From Kribbella rubisoli (GTDB lineage Bacteria; Actinomycetota; Actinomycetes; Propionibacteriales; Kribbellaceae), in NCBI RefSeq assembly GCF_004217145.1, contig NZ_SHKR01000011.1, positions 992,001 to 1,056,000 of the forward strand: 64,000 nt of DNA. The letters are read 5' to 3'. This document shows, one piece after another, positions 40,992 through 48,728 of the stretch (positions are counted from its first letter, which is position 1; the number at the start of each line of letters is the position of its first letter). The position numbers and the translations under genes were made by a program. The notes beneath the pieces were generated by a model, which saw only the letters and a list, made by a program, of their open reading frames with translations, made no database searches and was not told the origin of the DNA.

Positions 40992-41419
40992 CGGCGACCA
41001 TCGACCAGCCGGTCAAGGTACGGCGTCCGCGCGCCACCCTCCAATTGCTCCGCATCACGCTCGTCGTGCACGCAGTCCTCGTGATCGCCCAGCCGATCGC
41101 CGCCGGCTACTTCCTGGCCGGCAACGTCGACGCGATGACCGACATCCACGCGACCGTCGGCGGATCCGTCTGGATGGTCGCGTTCCTCCAGACGATCGTC
41201 GCCGCGTGCTACACGATCGCGGGTCGCGGCCGGCTCTGGCCGACCATCGCGTCCGCCGTACTCGTCGTGGCCGAGTTCGTCCAGCTCACGTTCGGCTACC
41301 TGCAGAACTTCGCCGTACACATCCCGCTCGGGACCGCCATCGTGACCGCCGTCGTCTGGATGACGGTCTGGTCGTTCCGCCGCACCGCACGCCTGAGTCG
41401 CCGGGAGGCCAAGCGATGA
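40988..41419 (+). CDS. Small four-TM membrane protein with conserved histidines (2)
   Basis: 143 aa, ATGA overlap with the gene before it and also with the oxidase after it. Same plan as its paralogue: VHAVLVIAQPIAAGYFLAGN, DIHATVGG, then FGYLQNFAVHIPLGTAIV, preserving the three His positions. Four membrane helices, short Arg-rich cytoplasmic ends. Together the two may form a heterodimer in the membrane that hands electrons to or from the exported multicopper oxidase. That role is inference. Confidence 0.68.
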   Translation: MTATIDQPVKVRRPRATLQLLRITLVVHAVLVIAQPIAAGYFLAGNVDAMTDIHATVGGSVWMVAFLQTIVAACYTIAGRGRLWPTIASAVLVVAEFVQLTFGYLQNFAVHIPLGTAIVTAVVWMTVWSFRRTARLSRREAKR

Positions 41420-42933
41420 AGATGTCCCGCCGAGGTTTCCTGGCCGCAACCGTCACAAGCGCGGCCCTCACCTTGACCAGCTGCGGACAGGAGGCGAAGC
41501 CGGCCCAGGCCGGAGAACTCCTGCGCAGCAAGGCGAAACTCCCCGCACCGTTCCAGGTCCCGCTCCCGATCCCGCCGGTCAAGAAGCCGATCCGCTCGGA
41601 CGCGAAGGCCGACTACTACCGTGTCGTCCAGCGCAAAGCGAGCCTTGAGATCCTCCCCGGCCTCAAGACCGAAGTGATGGGGTACGACGGCCTGTTCCCC
41701 GGACCGACCTTCGACGTACGCAGCGGCCGCACGACCGTCGTCGAGCAGGTCAACGAGCTCGACGTGTCGACCGTCGTCCACCTCCACGGCGGCCACACGC
41801 CGGCCCCGAGCGACGGTTGGCCCCTCGACCTGATCATGCCCGCGAACGGCGGCCACACCGAACACCACATGATGGCCGGCGGCGACATGACGATGGGCAA
41901 ACGCACGTACACGTACCCGAACACCCAGCGCGCCGCGACGCTCTGGTACCACGACCACACGATGGACTACACCGCACCGCAGGTCTATCGGGGCCTGTTC
42001 GGACTGCACCTCATCCGCGACGACGAAGAGGACAACCTCACGCTCCCGAAGGGTGATCGGGAGATCCCGCTCGTGATCGCGGACCGCGCCTTCGATGCCG
42101 ACGGCTCGTTCCTCTACCCCGCCGCGAAGGACGGGCCGGGTGTCGAACCGGCGTACATGGAAGGGGTGGTCGCGGACGTCACGCTGGTGAACGGCGCGCC
42201 GTGGCCGGTGCACGAGGTCGACGCCGTCCGGTACCGCTTCCGCATCCTCAACGCCAGCAATGCCCGCCGGTACGAGCTTGCCTTCAGCAACGGACCGGCG
42301 AAGTTCGTCCAGATCGGCAGCGACGGCGGACTGCTCGACGTACCGCTCGAACACCAGACCGTCGTGATCGCGCCGGCCGAGCGGTTCGACGTGATCGTGG
42401 ACTTCTCGCAGTACCACCCGGGCGACGAGGTGACGCTGGTCAACAAGCTCGACAACATCGCCAACATCATGCGTTTCAAGGTCGCTCGCAAGGCCGTTGA
42501 CGAGAGCAACATCCCGGCCAAGCTCTCGTCGTACGCCGTGACGCCCCGGCCGACCGGCGTCGTCCGACGGGAGTGGCGGTTCCGCCGCGGCAGCGCCGGC
42601 GACCATCGGGGCTGGACGATCAACGGGAAGGCGTTCGATCCCGCGGTCATGCAGGCGCAGGTGAAGCTGGATCAGTACGAGATCTGGACGTTCGTCACCG
42701 ACGTACACCATCCCGTGCATGTCCATCTCGCGCCGTTCCAGGTGCTCAGTCGCGGCGGGAAGACGAAGGTCGCGGAGTACGACCACGGCTGGAAGGACAC
42801 CGTCGACATCCGCCCCGCCGAGGTTGTCGAGGTACTCGTGAAGTTCACCGCCCACAAAGGCAAGTACCTGATCCACTGCCACAACCTCGAACACGAGGAC
42901 ATGGCGATGATGGCCGCCTTCGAAACGATCTAG
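41416..42933 (+). CDS. Tat-exported multicopper oxidase lipoprotein
   Basis: 505 aa. Tat signal SRRGFLAA (residues 4-11) with lipobox LTSC (Cys23). All copper ligands are present: HLHGGH (122-127), WYHDH (177-181), HPVHVHLAPF and HCHNLEHEDMAMM near the C-terminus, which form type 1 and the trinuclear type 2/3 centres. The domain order fits CotA/bilirubin-oxidase-like three-domain enzymes. Oxidises a small substrate or Cu(I)/Mn(II) with reduction of O2 at the outer face. Start ATG overlaps the preceding membrane protein gene. Axial ligand region suggests Met. It ends 4 bp into the convergent DUF998 gene. Confidence 0.9.
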   Translation: MKMSRRGFLAATVTSAALTLTSCGQEAKPAQAGELLRSKAKLPAPFQVPLPIPPVKKPIRSDAKADYYRVVQRKASLEILPGLKTEVMGYDGLFPGPTFDVRSGRTTVVEQVNELDVSTVVHLHGGHTPAPSDGWPLDLIMPANGGHTEHHMMAGGDMTMGKRTYTYPNTQRAATLWYHDHTMDYTAPQVYRGLFGLHLIRDDEEDNLTLPKGDREIPLVIADRAFDADGSFLYPAAKDGPGVEPAYMEGVVADVTLVNGAPWPVHEVDAVRYRFRILNASNARRYELAFSNGPAKFVQIGSDGGLLDVPLEHQTVVIAPAERFDVIVDFSQYHPGDEVTLVNKLDNIANIMRFKVARKAVDESNIPAKLSSYAVTPRPTGVVRREWRFRRGSAGDHRGWTINGKAFDPAVMQAQVKLDQYEIWTFVTDVHHPVHVHLAPFQVLSRGGKTKVAEYDHGWKDTVDIRPAEVVEVLVKFTAHKGKYLIHCHNLEHEDMAMMAAFETI

Positions 42934-43565
42934 GTACGACGCAACCGCACCGCGAGCGCGACCGTGAACCCCCACCCGACGACAACCGCGAGCCGCTGGA
43001 ACAACCCGCCCACAGCGACCAGCCCCGCCGTCTGGTTGAAGCCAGCACTGGCCAGGAAGAAGCAGACCAGATAGGCCATTGCGCTGAGCAACGAATACAC
43101 CAACCACCTTCGGCCGTTGCCGCGGGACAGAACGATCTGCGCAACGAACAAAGCCAAGAACGCCGGCAACGAGAACCCGTCATGCAGTGCGCCGGAGGTG
43201 GTGTAGTCGGACGTCGCCGGCGTACCGAGGGGAAAGCCACTCACCGGGTCGGTCGTGAACACACCCGCGCCGAGCAGCCCGACTCCCCAGACACCGATCA
43301 GTACGGCGCCTGCGCGATGGCCGGATCGCCAGACGCCAAGGGCGAACGCCATCGTGAGCACGCCCGCGACGAGGAAGTTCAGGACCTGCACCCACCCGCC
43401 GGCACCGAGTGACAGTGAGCTGACCGGATGGCGAAGCGCGCTGTACCCGGCGCCCTTGAACGCACTCTCGAGCATGAAGACGACCACGAAGAGCGGGCCG
43501 GCAATCAGGCCGCAGGCCAACAGCCGATCCGTCAGGGTCCGGCGCTCGATGACCGGCGCGGCCAT
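42930..43565 (-). CDS. DUF998 family membrane protein
   Basis: 211 aa, six hydrophobic segments. LIAGPLFVVVFMLESAFKGAGYSALRHPVSSLSLGAGGWVQ is the typical N-terminal half of DUF998, with the HPVSxLSLG stretch, and a second half GLLGAGVFTTDPVSGFP. Function of the family is unknown. It is the last gene of a minus-strand operon after HTH and Clp_N genes; start and upstream stop overlap by one base. The link with a Clp-N protein suggests a stress or envelope role. Confidence 0.82.
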   Translation of the reverse strand: MAAPVIERRTLTDRLLACGLIAGPLFVVVFMLESAFKGAGYSALRHPVSSLSLGAGGWVQVLNFLVAGVLTMAFALGVWRSGHRAGAVLIGVWGVGLLGAGVFTTDPVSGFPLGTPATSDYTTSGALHDGFSLPAFLALFVAQIVLSRGNGRRWLVYSLLSAMAYLVCFFLASAGFNQTAGLVAVGGLFQRLAVVVGWGFTVALAVRLRRT

Positions 43566-44047
43566 CAGCGCGCGCCTGCCGCTAATGCTTCGGCGGCCCT
43601 GGTTCGAAGGGCGGCGCGGTCTACCCCGGCGGCCTCGAGGGCGCGAGCCACGCGGCCACGTTCGGTGGCGAGGAGACCTACCAGCATGCGCATCGGGCCG
43701 ATGCGGCCGCCGCCCAGCTTCGGCGCGGCGTCCATCGCCCGGTGCAGCAGAAGTTTGGTCGACTCGCCGATATGCGGGTCACGGCCTTGTTCGGGTGTTG
43801 CTTCTGGCAACAACCCCATCCGGACCGCGATCCCGGCAACGGCGAGGCTCTGCTCCCACTCGCGATTCAGCGCGGTCCGGATCGCGTCCTCGGTCAAGCC
43901 GACCTCGGCCAGTAACTGCGCGGCCGCAGAATCGTGCAGCCCCGCCAGCGCGAGCAGTACATGCTCGGCCTCAATCGTCCGGGAGCCGTCGCGGCGGGCC
44001 TCGGCGCGGGCCGACCGCACCAGGATCGAGCGAACATCGGTCGACAT
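43565..44047 (-). CDS. Clp N-terminal (Clp_N) domain protein
   Basis: 160 aa, two tandem Clp_N repeats and nothing else: LVRSARAEARRDGSRTIEAEHVLLALAG and, after residue 75, STKLLLHRAMDAAPKLGGGRIGPMRMLVGLL. ClpA/C N-domains recruit substrates and adaptors; stand-alone versions such as ClpN or DUF-like proteins modulate the protease or bind ligands. No ATPase motif is present. Directly downstream of a short HTH protein and overlapping it by one base, an actinobacterial pair I have seen repeatedly, in which the regulator may be linked to proteolysis. Confidence 0.82.
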   Translation of the reverse strand: MSTDVRSILVRSARAEARRDGSRTIEAEHVLLALAGLHDSAAAQLLAEVGLTEDAIRTALNREWEQSLAVAGIAVRMGLLPEATPEQGRDPHIGESTKLLLHRAMDAAPKLGGGRIGPMRMLVGLLATERGRVARALEAAGVDRAALRTRAAEALAAGAR

Positions 44048-44271
44048 CAGCGCCTCCTCAGGGCAACGCCGGCGGCGAGCAGCCGCCGGGCATGTTTCTT
44101 GTGCACCGCCTGCCGGGTGACCCCCAGCACCTCGGCCACCTCGGCCCAGCTCCAGCCGGACCGCATCGCGCGCTCAACCTGGCTGTCCTCCAGCCGGTCG
44201 GCCAGCCGGCGCAACGCCACCACCGCGGCCAGCCCGGCCGCGGGGTCCTCGGGATCCACCAACTCGGTCAT
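44047..44271 (-). CDS. Short HTH DNA-binding protein
   Basis: 74 aa. SGWSWAEVAEVLGVTRQAVHKKHARRLL is a helix-turn-helix of sigma-70 region-4/AsnC-like type; the N-terminus is acidic. The ATG lies six bases after a TAGGTT -10 hexamer, so translation should be leaderless. The inverted repeat GCAACCT--GTTGAC over its promoter fits autoregulation. First gene of the operon with the Clp_N and DUF998 genes. Confidence 0.78.
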   Translation of the reverse strand: MTELVDPEDPAAGLAAVVALRRLADRLEDSQVERAMRSGWSWAEVAEVLGVTRQAVHKKHARRLLAAGVALRRR

Positions 44272-44275
44272 GCAA

Positions 44276-44316
44276 GCAACCTAAGTTGACAACCCCGATC
44301 TGTCAACCCAGGTTGC
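44276..44316 (-). promoter_or_regulatory. Operator/promoter of the HTH-Clp_N operon
   Basis: GCAACCTAAGTTGAC (44276-44290) and GTCAACCCAGGTTGC (44302-44316) pair at 13 of 15 positions. On the minus strand they contain TTGACA (44306-44301) and TAGGTT (44283-44278) with a 17-bp spacer, so a bound dimer covers both promoter elements. The transcript would begin at or next to the ATG at 44271. Confidence 0.75.
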
Positions 44317-44324
44317 TAACCGCA

Positions 44325-44403
44325 GGTGGGTTCACCTATCGCGTGGTGGGTTCGCCGCCGGTACTCCGGGGCGCGAACCCACCACGCGATGGGTTGACCC
44401 ACC
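44325..44403. repeat. Near-perfect 30-bp inverted repeat between divergent operons
   Basis: Arms 44325-44354 and 44374-44403 are complementary at 27 of 30 positions; the central 17 bp (ATCGCGTGGTGGGTTCG) is perfect and the loop itself holds CCGG-TACT-CCGG. It lies between the two divergent promoters, where no terminator is needed. It may be a cruciform, an operator or an insulator. The unit GTGGGTT occurs repeatedly within it. Confidence 0.85.
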
Positions 44404-44408
44404 CAGGG

Positions 44409-44438
44409 TTGACGGCGGGGGCGGGGTCTGGGTATGGT
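44409..44438 (+). promoter_or_regulatory. Promoter of the ArsR-SRPBCC operon
   Basis: TTGACG (44409-44414) and TATGGT (44433-44438) with an 18-bp spacer, about 37 bp before the ATG at 44475. The three GGTTGAT iterons begin ten bases downstream. Confidence 0.6.
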
Positions 44439-44447
44439 CAACGTGTT

Positions 44448-44486
44448 GGTTGATCAAGGGAATGGTTGATAAACATGATGGTTGAT
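44448..44486 (+). repeat. Three GGTTGAT iterons with 16-bp period
   Basis: GGTTGAT occurs at 44448-44454, 44464-44470 and 44480-44486, exactly 16 bp apart; the third copy is inside the first codons of the ArsR gene. They lie downstream of the promoter, in the untranslated leader, a position for repression by the encoded winged-helix protein. Confidence 0.7.
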
Positions 44487-44801
44487 GATGATCAGCTCGA
44501 TCGGTCGTTCGCGGCACTTGCCGACCCGGTCCGGCGGGCGATGATCGCGCGGCTGTCGCGCGGACCGGCCACGGTGAACGAGTTGGCCGAGCCGTTCCCG
44601 ATCACCAAGCAGGCGGTGTCGCGGCACATCCAGGTGCTCGAGGCCGCCGGGCTGATCACCCGGAGCCGGGACGGCCAGCGCCGCCCGTGTCACCTGGTGC
44701 CGTCGGCCCTCGAAGCACTGACGAGCTGGATCGACGAGTACCGGCTCGAAACCGAACGCCGCTTCCGCCGGATGGAAGCACTACTGAAGGAGAACCAATG
44801 A
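44475..44801 (+). CDS. ArsR/SmtB-family transcriptional regulator
   Basis: 108 aa from the ATG at 44475 (a second ATG follows directly). RSFAALADPVRRAMIARLSRGPATVNELAEPFPITKQAVSRHIQVLEAAGLITRSRDGQRRPCHL is the metal-independent ArsR winged helix commonly coupled to SRPBCC proteins. Stop codon overlaps the next start (ATGA). The GGTTGAT iterons are its likely autoregulatory sites. This pairing (ArsR plus AHSA1-type SRPBCC) is widespread; the ligand is probably a hydrophobic small molecule. Confidence 0.9.
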   Translation: MMVDDDQLDRSFAALADPVRRAMIARLSRGPATVNELAEPFPITKQAVSRHIQVLEAAGLITRSRDGQRRPCHLVPSALEALTSWIDEYRLETERRFRRMEALLKENQ

Positions 44802-45268
44802 CCGGCACCGTCATCAACACCCCGACCGGGACCCCGTTCGTCGAGGTCACCCGGGAGTTCGCCGCCACGCCGGCACAACTGTTCAGGATCATCTCCGACC
44901 GCGACCTGGTCGCCGAGTGGCTCGGCCCGCGCGACCTGGACGCCACCGTCGAGGAGTACGACGCCCGCACCGGCGGCGCCTACCGCTACATCCACCGCGA
45001 CGAGTCCGGTGAGTATGCGTTCCGCGGCGTCTTCCACACCGTGGAGCAGGACAAGATGATCATCCAGACCTTCGAGTGGGAAGGCGCGCCGGGCGAGGTG
45101 TGCATCGAGAAGCTGACGCTCGAGCCGACCGGGACCGGCGTCCGCTTCCACCAGCAGTCGGTCTTCCCGTCGATCGAGTCGCGGGACCAGTTCATCGAGC
45201 ACGGCATGGAGCACGGCATCAACGACTCGATGGACCGTCTCGCCGAGCTGCTTGCGAAGGAGAGCTGA
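44798..45268 (+). CDS. SRPBCC (AHSA1-like) domain protein
   Basis: 156 aa from the ATG overlapping the regulator stop. TREFAATPAQLFRIISDRDLVAEWLGPRDLDATVEEYDARTGGAYRYIHRD and EYAFRGVFHTVEQDKMIIQTFEWEG represent the AHSA1/polyketide-cyclase fold with a large hydrophobic cavity. Members bind lipophilic ligands or catalyse small conversions. Four-gene unit: ArsR, SRPBCC, and two DHFR-like reductases. Cytoplasmic; no catalytic residues identifiable. Confidence 0.88.
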   Translation: MTGTVINTPTGTPFVEVTREFAATPAQLFRIISDRDLVAEWLGPRDLDATVEEYDARTGGAYRYIHRDESGEYAFRGVFHTVEQDKMIIQTFEWEGAPGEVCIEKLTLEPTGTGVRFHQQSVFPSIESRDQFIEHGMEHGINDSMDRLAELLAKES

Positions 45269-45271
45269 CCG

Positions 45272-45871
45272 ATGAGCCAGGTCGTGGTGGAAATCTCGGT
45301 GTCACTGGACGGATACGTCACCGGCCCCAACGTCGGAATCGACAACGGCCTCGGCGACGGCGGCATGGCCCTGCACGACTGGGTCTTCCACGGCACCGAC
45401 GCGGATCGCGCCGTACTGGACGCCGCCTTCGAGGCGACCGGCGCGGTCGTCCAGGGGCGGAACCTGTTCGACATCATCGACGGCCCGAAGGGGTGGAGCG
45501 ACGAGATGGGGTACGGCGCGAAGCCGACCGGGGAGGTGAATCCGCCGGTCTTCGTCGTCACCCACACGGCGCCCGAGAAGACCCGGCTGGGCGACCGGTT
45601 CCGGTTCGTCGGCAGCCCGTCGGAGGCGGTCGCGCAGGCCAGAGAAGTTGCTGGCGGCAAGGATGTGAACGTGATGGGCGGTGGGCAGATCTGTCACGAG
45701 GTGCTCGCGGCCGGGCTGGCCGACGTACTGCGGCTGCACCTGGCGCCCGTCGTGCTCGGGAGCGGGACCCGGCTGTTCCCGGCAGACGCCGCACCGTCGT
45801 ACGCGTTGGAGCTGATCGAGGCTGTGTCGACGCCGGCCGCGCAGCACCTCACCTACCGCGTGGTGAAGTAG
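45272..45871 (+). CDS. Dihydrofolate reductase-like (RibD C-terminal) protein 1
   Basis: 199 aa, starting three bases after the SRPBCC stop. VEISVSLDGYVTGPNVGIDN opens the DHFR/RibD fold; AVVQGRNLFDII and VNVMGGGQICHEVLAAGLADVLRLHLAPVVLGSGTRLF carry the NADPH-binding GGG loop. True DHFR features (a catalytic Asp/Glu in helix B for folate) are missing, and folA proper is present at 48725. Likely a reductase of unknown substrate, co-expressed with the SRPBCC protein. Confidence 0.88.
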   Translation: MSQVVVEISVSLDGYVTGPNVGIDNGLGDGGMALHDWVFHGTDADRAVLDAAFEATGAVVQGRNLFDIIDGPKGWSDEMGYGAKPTGEVNPPVFVVTHTAPEKTRLGDRFRFVGSPSEAVAQAREVAGGKDVNVMGGGQICHEVLAAGLADVLRLHLAPVVLGSGTRLFPADAAPSYALELIEAVSTPAAQHLTYRVVK

Positions 45872-45873
45872 CC

Positions 45874-46461
45874 ATGGGCAACGTCATCGCGACCGCAGCA
45901 GTATCGCTGGACGGGTTCGTCGCGGACACCGAGGACGGGGTCGGCCCGCTGTTCGACTGGTACAACAACGGCCCGGTCGAGGTCTACGGGACCGACCCGG
46001 GCCGGCCGTTCCACCTCAGCCAGGCGAGCGCCGACTACATCAACGCGACCTGGCCGAACGTCCGCTCGTGCGTGATCGGACGCCGGCTGTTCGACATCAC
46101 CAACGGGTGGAACGGCGTACCGGCGGTCGGCGAGCACGTCTTCGTCGTCACCCACGAGCCACCGACGGACTGGCCGTTCCCGGACGCGCCGTTCACGTTC
46201 GTCAACGGCATCGAGGAAGCGATCACGCAGGCGCGCGACTACGCCGGCGACAAGGACATCAGCATCACCGGCGGCAACCTCACCGGCCAGGCCATCGCGG
46301 CCGGCCTCGTCGACGAGATCGCCTACAACGTCGTCCCGGCCCTCTTCGGCACCGGCGTCAAGTTCTTCGGCGAGTACGTCGGCCCGCAGGTCCTCCTCGA
46401 CAACCCCCGAATCGTCGAAGGCGACCGCGTCACCCACCTGCACTACCGCGTCATCCGGTAG
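45874..46461 (+). CDS. Dihydrofolate reductase-like protein 2
   Basis: 195 aa from the ATG at 45874, two bases after the previous stop. It repeats the layout of its neighbour: ATAAVSLDGFVADTEDGVGPLFDWYNNG, CVIGRRLFDITNGWNG, and ISITGGNLTGQAIAAGLVDEIAYNVVPALFGTGVKFF. A paralogue, moderately diverged (NADPH loop GGN instead of GGG). The tandem pair may act as a heterodimer or on two substrates. Same operon as ArsR and SRPBCC. Confidence 0.88.
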   Translation: MGNVIATAAVSLDGFVADTEDGVGPLFDWYNNGPVEVYGTDPGRPFHLSQASADYINATWPNVRSCVIGRRLFDITNGWNGVPAVGEHVFVVTHEPPTDWPFPDAPFTFVNGIEEAITQARDYAGDKDISITGGNLTGQAIAAGLVDEIAYNVVPALFGTGVKFFGEYVGPQVLLDNPRIVEGDRVTHLHYRVIR

Positions 46462-46471
46462 AAAGTCCCGC

Positions 46472-47140
46472 ATGGGCGCCAAGGACTGGATGATCATGTA
46501 CGCCGAAGCGGACATCGCCGACGTACTCCGTGAACACCCGCCGCAGGACCGCACCGCCACGCGGGCATTCGTCGAACGGCTCCATCCGGGCGCCAGCGTG
46601 ATCTCCTTCGAGGACGGCACTCTCGCAGAGCAGTCGAATCCGGAAGACGGGACGGTGTACGCCGCGGTCTATCCCGGGCTCACCGTGCTCCTGACCGAAG
46701 AGGCTGCTCAGGAATGCCCCTCCAAGCTGCCTCAGCGGTTCATCGACGAGGCGCAGGGGCGGACGGTCTACCTGCATGCGATGCACAGCGTCGTGGGTTG
46801 GTTCGCCTACGCGGTCTGGGAGAACGGCGTACTGCGGCGGTCGCTGAGCCTGTCGCCGGACGACGGGATCTTGGAGAACATCGGCGATCCGCTGCCCTTC
46901 GAGCAGCCGTACTGGGCCGGCGAGCGGGCCGAAGAGGACGATGCCGACTGGGCCGAATTCACCAAGTTCGTGGTCGTCGACCGGCCCGTCGCGGTGAAGC
47001 AGCAGCCGTTCAACTTCAACCCGTTGGAGCTCGGCGAGGACGCGCTGAGCGCGCTGTTCGGCTTCGTGTACGAGGGGATGCCTCCGGACAACGCGCCGGA
47101 CCTGGAGCGGATCGTGCTGGCGGGTTATCGCCTGAGTTGA
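46472..47140 (+). CDS. DUF6928 family protein
   Basis: 222 aa. MGAKDWMIMYAEADIADVLREHP is the conserved start of this actinobacterial family, followed by ERLHPGASVISFEDGTLAEQSNPEDGTVYAAVYPGLTVL and the WFAYAVWENGVLRRSLSLSPDDGILENIGDPLPFEQPYW segment. Soluble mixed alpha/beta protein; function unknown. It begins ten bases after the reductase, so may be co-transcribed. Its last 16 bp overlap the convergent Pth2 gene. Confidence 0.82.
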   Translation: MGAKDWMIMYAEADIADVLREHPPQDRTATRAFVERLHPGASVISFEDGTLAEQSNPEDGTVYAAVYPGLTVLLTEEAAQECPSKLPQRFIDEAQGRTVYLHAMHSVVGWFAYAVWENGVLRRSLSLSPDDGILENIGDPLPFEQPYWAGERAEEDDADWAEFTKFVVVDRPVAVKQQPFNFNPLELGEDALSALFGFVYEGMPPDNAPDLERIVLAGYRLS

Positions 47141-47805
47141 GGGTGGTCGGCGATCACGGTCCGGGAGCCTGGCTCGATCTCGGTGAAGCCGGCGTCCTGG
47201 ACCACGGGGAGACCGCTCCGCAGCAATTGCGTCCACTGCGCGGAGGTCGCCGTACGAACGGCCAACGCGAAGTCCGCCGCCTCCCACTCCTTGCGGGCCT
47301 CGTCGGACAGCGCCCACCACGCGAGTTGCGCGGCGTGACCGCATTGCGCCATCGCCTTGCCGCTGGACATTTCCAGCTCCGGATTCACCCAGAGCACAGG
47401 TACGCCGGCCTCGACCGGTGGCAGCTCCCGGGCGTCCACGAAGTCCGTCCCACTCACCTGCAGGTTGGCGATCTCAGCCGGCACCACATCAATCGGCGTC
47501 GGCGGAAACACCCGAACCTGAGCGGCCGCGGCCTCCGGCTCCTCAGCGCCAACCCCGCGGCCGTGCACGGTGATCCCCGGCAGCGCCTCGGCCCGGCGCC
47601 ACTCAGCCCCACGAGACCGCTTCACGATCTTGCGGATGCGGTCGTCCTGCCAGGACGTCATCGCCTCGGCCCACTCCCCCTCGCCGAACGACCGCTCGTC
47701 CGCGAGGATCGCGAGCACCGCGCGAGCGGCCGTCTCCAAGGCGTCGGTCTGCGCCGGCCGCGCGTTCTTCTCGACCCGGACCACCAACGTCAGCACGTGT
47801 TCCAC
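47125..47805 (-). CDS. Peptidyl-tRNA hydrolase, Pth2-type
   Basis: 226 aa, GTG start. The C-terminal half shows the Pth2 fold: VLWVNPELEMSSGKAMAQCGHAAQLAWWALSDEARKEWE, with the Lys-x-x-x-Gln-Cys-Gly-His segment of the archaeal/eukaryal enzyme, and PVVQDAGFTEIEPGSRTVIADHP at the end. The N-terminal 110 residues are an extra actinobacterial extension. It recycles peptidyl-tRNA dropped from ribosomes, or is a related tRNA-binding protein. Upstream is an inverted repeat shared with thyA. Confidence 0.78.
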   Translation of the reverse strand: MEHVLTLVVRVEKNARPAQTDALETAARAVLAILADERSFGEGEWAEAMTSWQDDRIRKIVKRSRGAEWRRAEALPGITVHGRGVGAEEPEAAAAQVRVFPPTPIDVVPAEIANLQVSGTDFVDARELPPVEAGVPVLWVNPELEMSSGKAMAQCGHAAQLAWWALSDEARKEWEAADFALAVRTATSAQWTQLLRSGLPVVQDAGFTEIEPGSRTVIADHPQLRR

Positions 47806-47822
47806 ACCGCGAGTCTGCCAGT

Positions 47823-47914
47823 GCGGATCCCCAGGCCATCACAAAGGCCACGCACCGCGGGGCTTGAGCGGGGACACGACGGTCGGACGCAATTGTGATG
47901 GCCTGGAGATCCGC
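47823..47914. repeat. 22-bp inverted repeat between pth2 and thyA
   Basis: The arms at 47823-47844 and 47893-47914 match at 21 of 22 positions in inverse orientation and contain CCAGGCCATCACAA; the spacer is 48 bp. Each arm faces one of the two divergent genes. A thyA -10-like TAAGTT is at 47925-47930, seven bases before the ATG. Confidence 0.8.
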
Positions 47915-47936
47915 CACCCCGGTGTAAGTTGGCGCC

Positions 47937-48728
47937 ATGCGGCAGTACCTGGACCTCTTGAGGCATGTGTTGGACAACGGGGCGGAGAAGGGGGACCGGA
48001 CCGGGACGGGCACGTTGAGTGTGTTCGGGTACCAGTCGCGGTACGACCTCACCCAGGGCTTCCCCGCGGTGACGACGAAGAAGCTGCATCTGCGGTCGGT
48101 GATCGGGGAGCTGATCTGGTTCCTCAGCGGCTCCACGAACATCAAGTGGCTGCACGAGAACAACATCTCGATCTGGGACGAGTGGGCCGACGCAGACGGT
48201 GAGCTGGGTCCCGTCTACGGCTACCAGTGGCGCTCCTGGCCGACGCCGGACGGGCGGCACGTCGACCAGATCGCCAAGCTGATCGAGTCGATCAAGAACA
48301 ACCCCGACTCGCGCCGCCACATCGTCAGCGCGTGGAACGTGGCCGACGTGGACGACATGGCGTTGCCGCCGTGTCACACCATGTTCCAGTTCTACGTCGC
48401 GGACGGCCGGCTCTCCTGCCAGCTGTACCAGCGGTCCGCCGATATCTTCCTGGGCGTTCCGTTCAACATCGCGTCGTACGCGCTGCTCACCCACATGGTC
48501 GCGCAGCAGACCGGGCTCGAGGTGGGCGACTTCGTACACACGCTCGGCGACGCACACCTGTACCTGAACCACCTCGACCAGGCCCGCCTGCAGCTGACCC
48601 GCGAGCCGCGCCCGCTGCCGACGCTGCAACTCGCCAAGCGCGATTCGATCGACGGCTACGAGATCGCCGACGTCGAGCTGATCGGCTACGACCCGCACCC
48701 CGGGATCAAGGCGCCCATCGCCGTATGA
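47937..48728 (+). CDS. thyA: Thymidylate synthase
   Basis: 263 aa, close to the 264 of the E. coli enzyme. Conserved motifs: [30 protein letters not shown], the catalytic Cys at residue 146 in [33 protein letters not shown], and GDAHLYLNH. Transfers a methylene from 5,10-methylene-THF to dUMP to form dTMP, leaving dihydrofolate. Probably leaderless (TAAGTT seven bases before ATG). Overlaps folA by 4 bp, coupling production of the enzyme that regenerates THF. Confidence 0.96.
   Translation: MRQYLDLLRHVLDNGAEKGDRTGTGTLSVFGYQSRYDLTQGFPAVTTKKLHLRSVIGELIWFLSGSTNIKWLHENNISIWDEWADADGELGPVYGYQWRSWPTPDGRHVDQIAKLIESIKNNPDSRRHIVSAWNVADVDDMALPPCHTMFQFYVADGRLSCQLYQRSADIFLGVPFNIASYALLTHMVAQQTGLEVGDFVHTLGDAHLYLNHLDQARLQLTREPRPLPTLQLAKRDSIDGYEIADVELIGYDPHPGIKAPIAV

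Noticed and set aside
41296..43107. Long antisense frame over the multicopper oxidase
   Set aside because: All copper motifs are on the sense strand; the antisense protein is charged low-complexity sequence.
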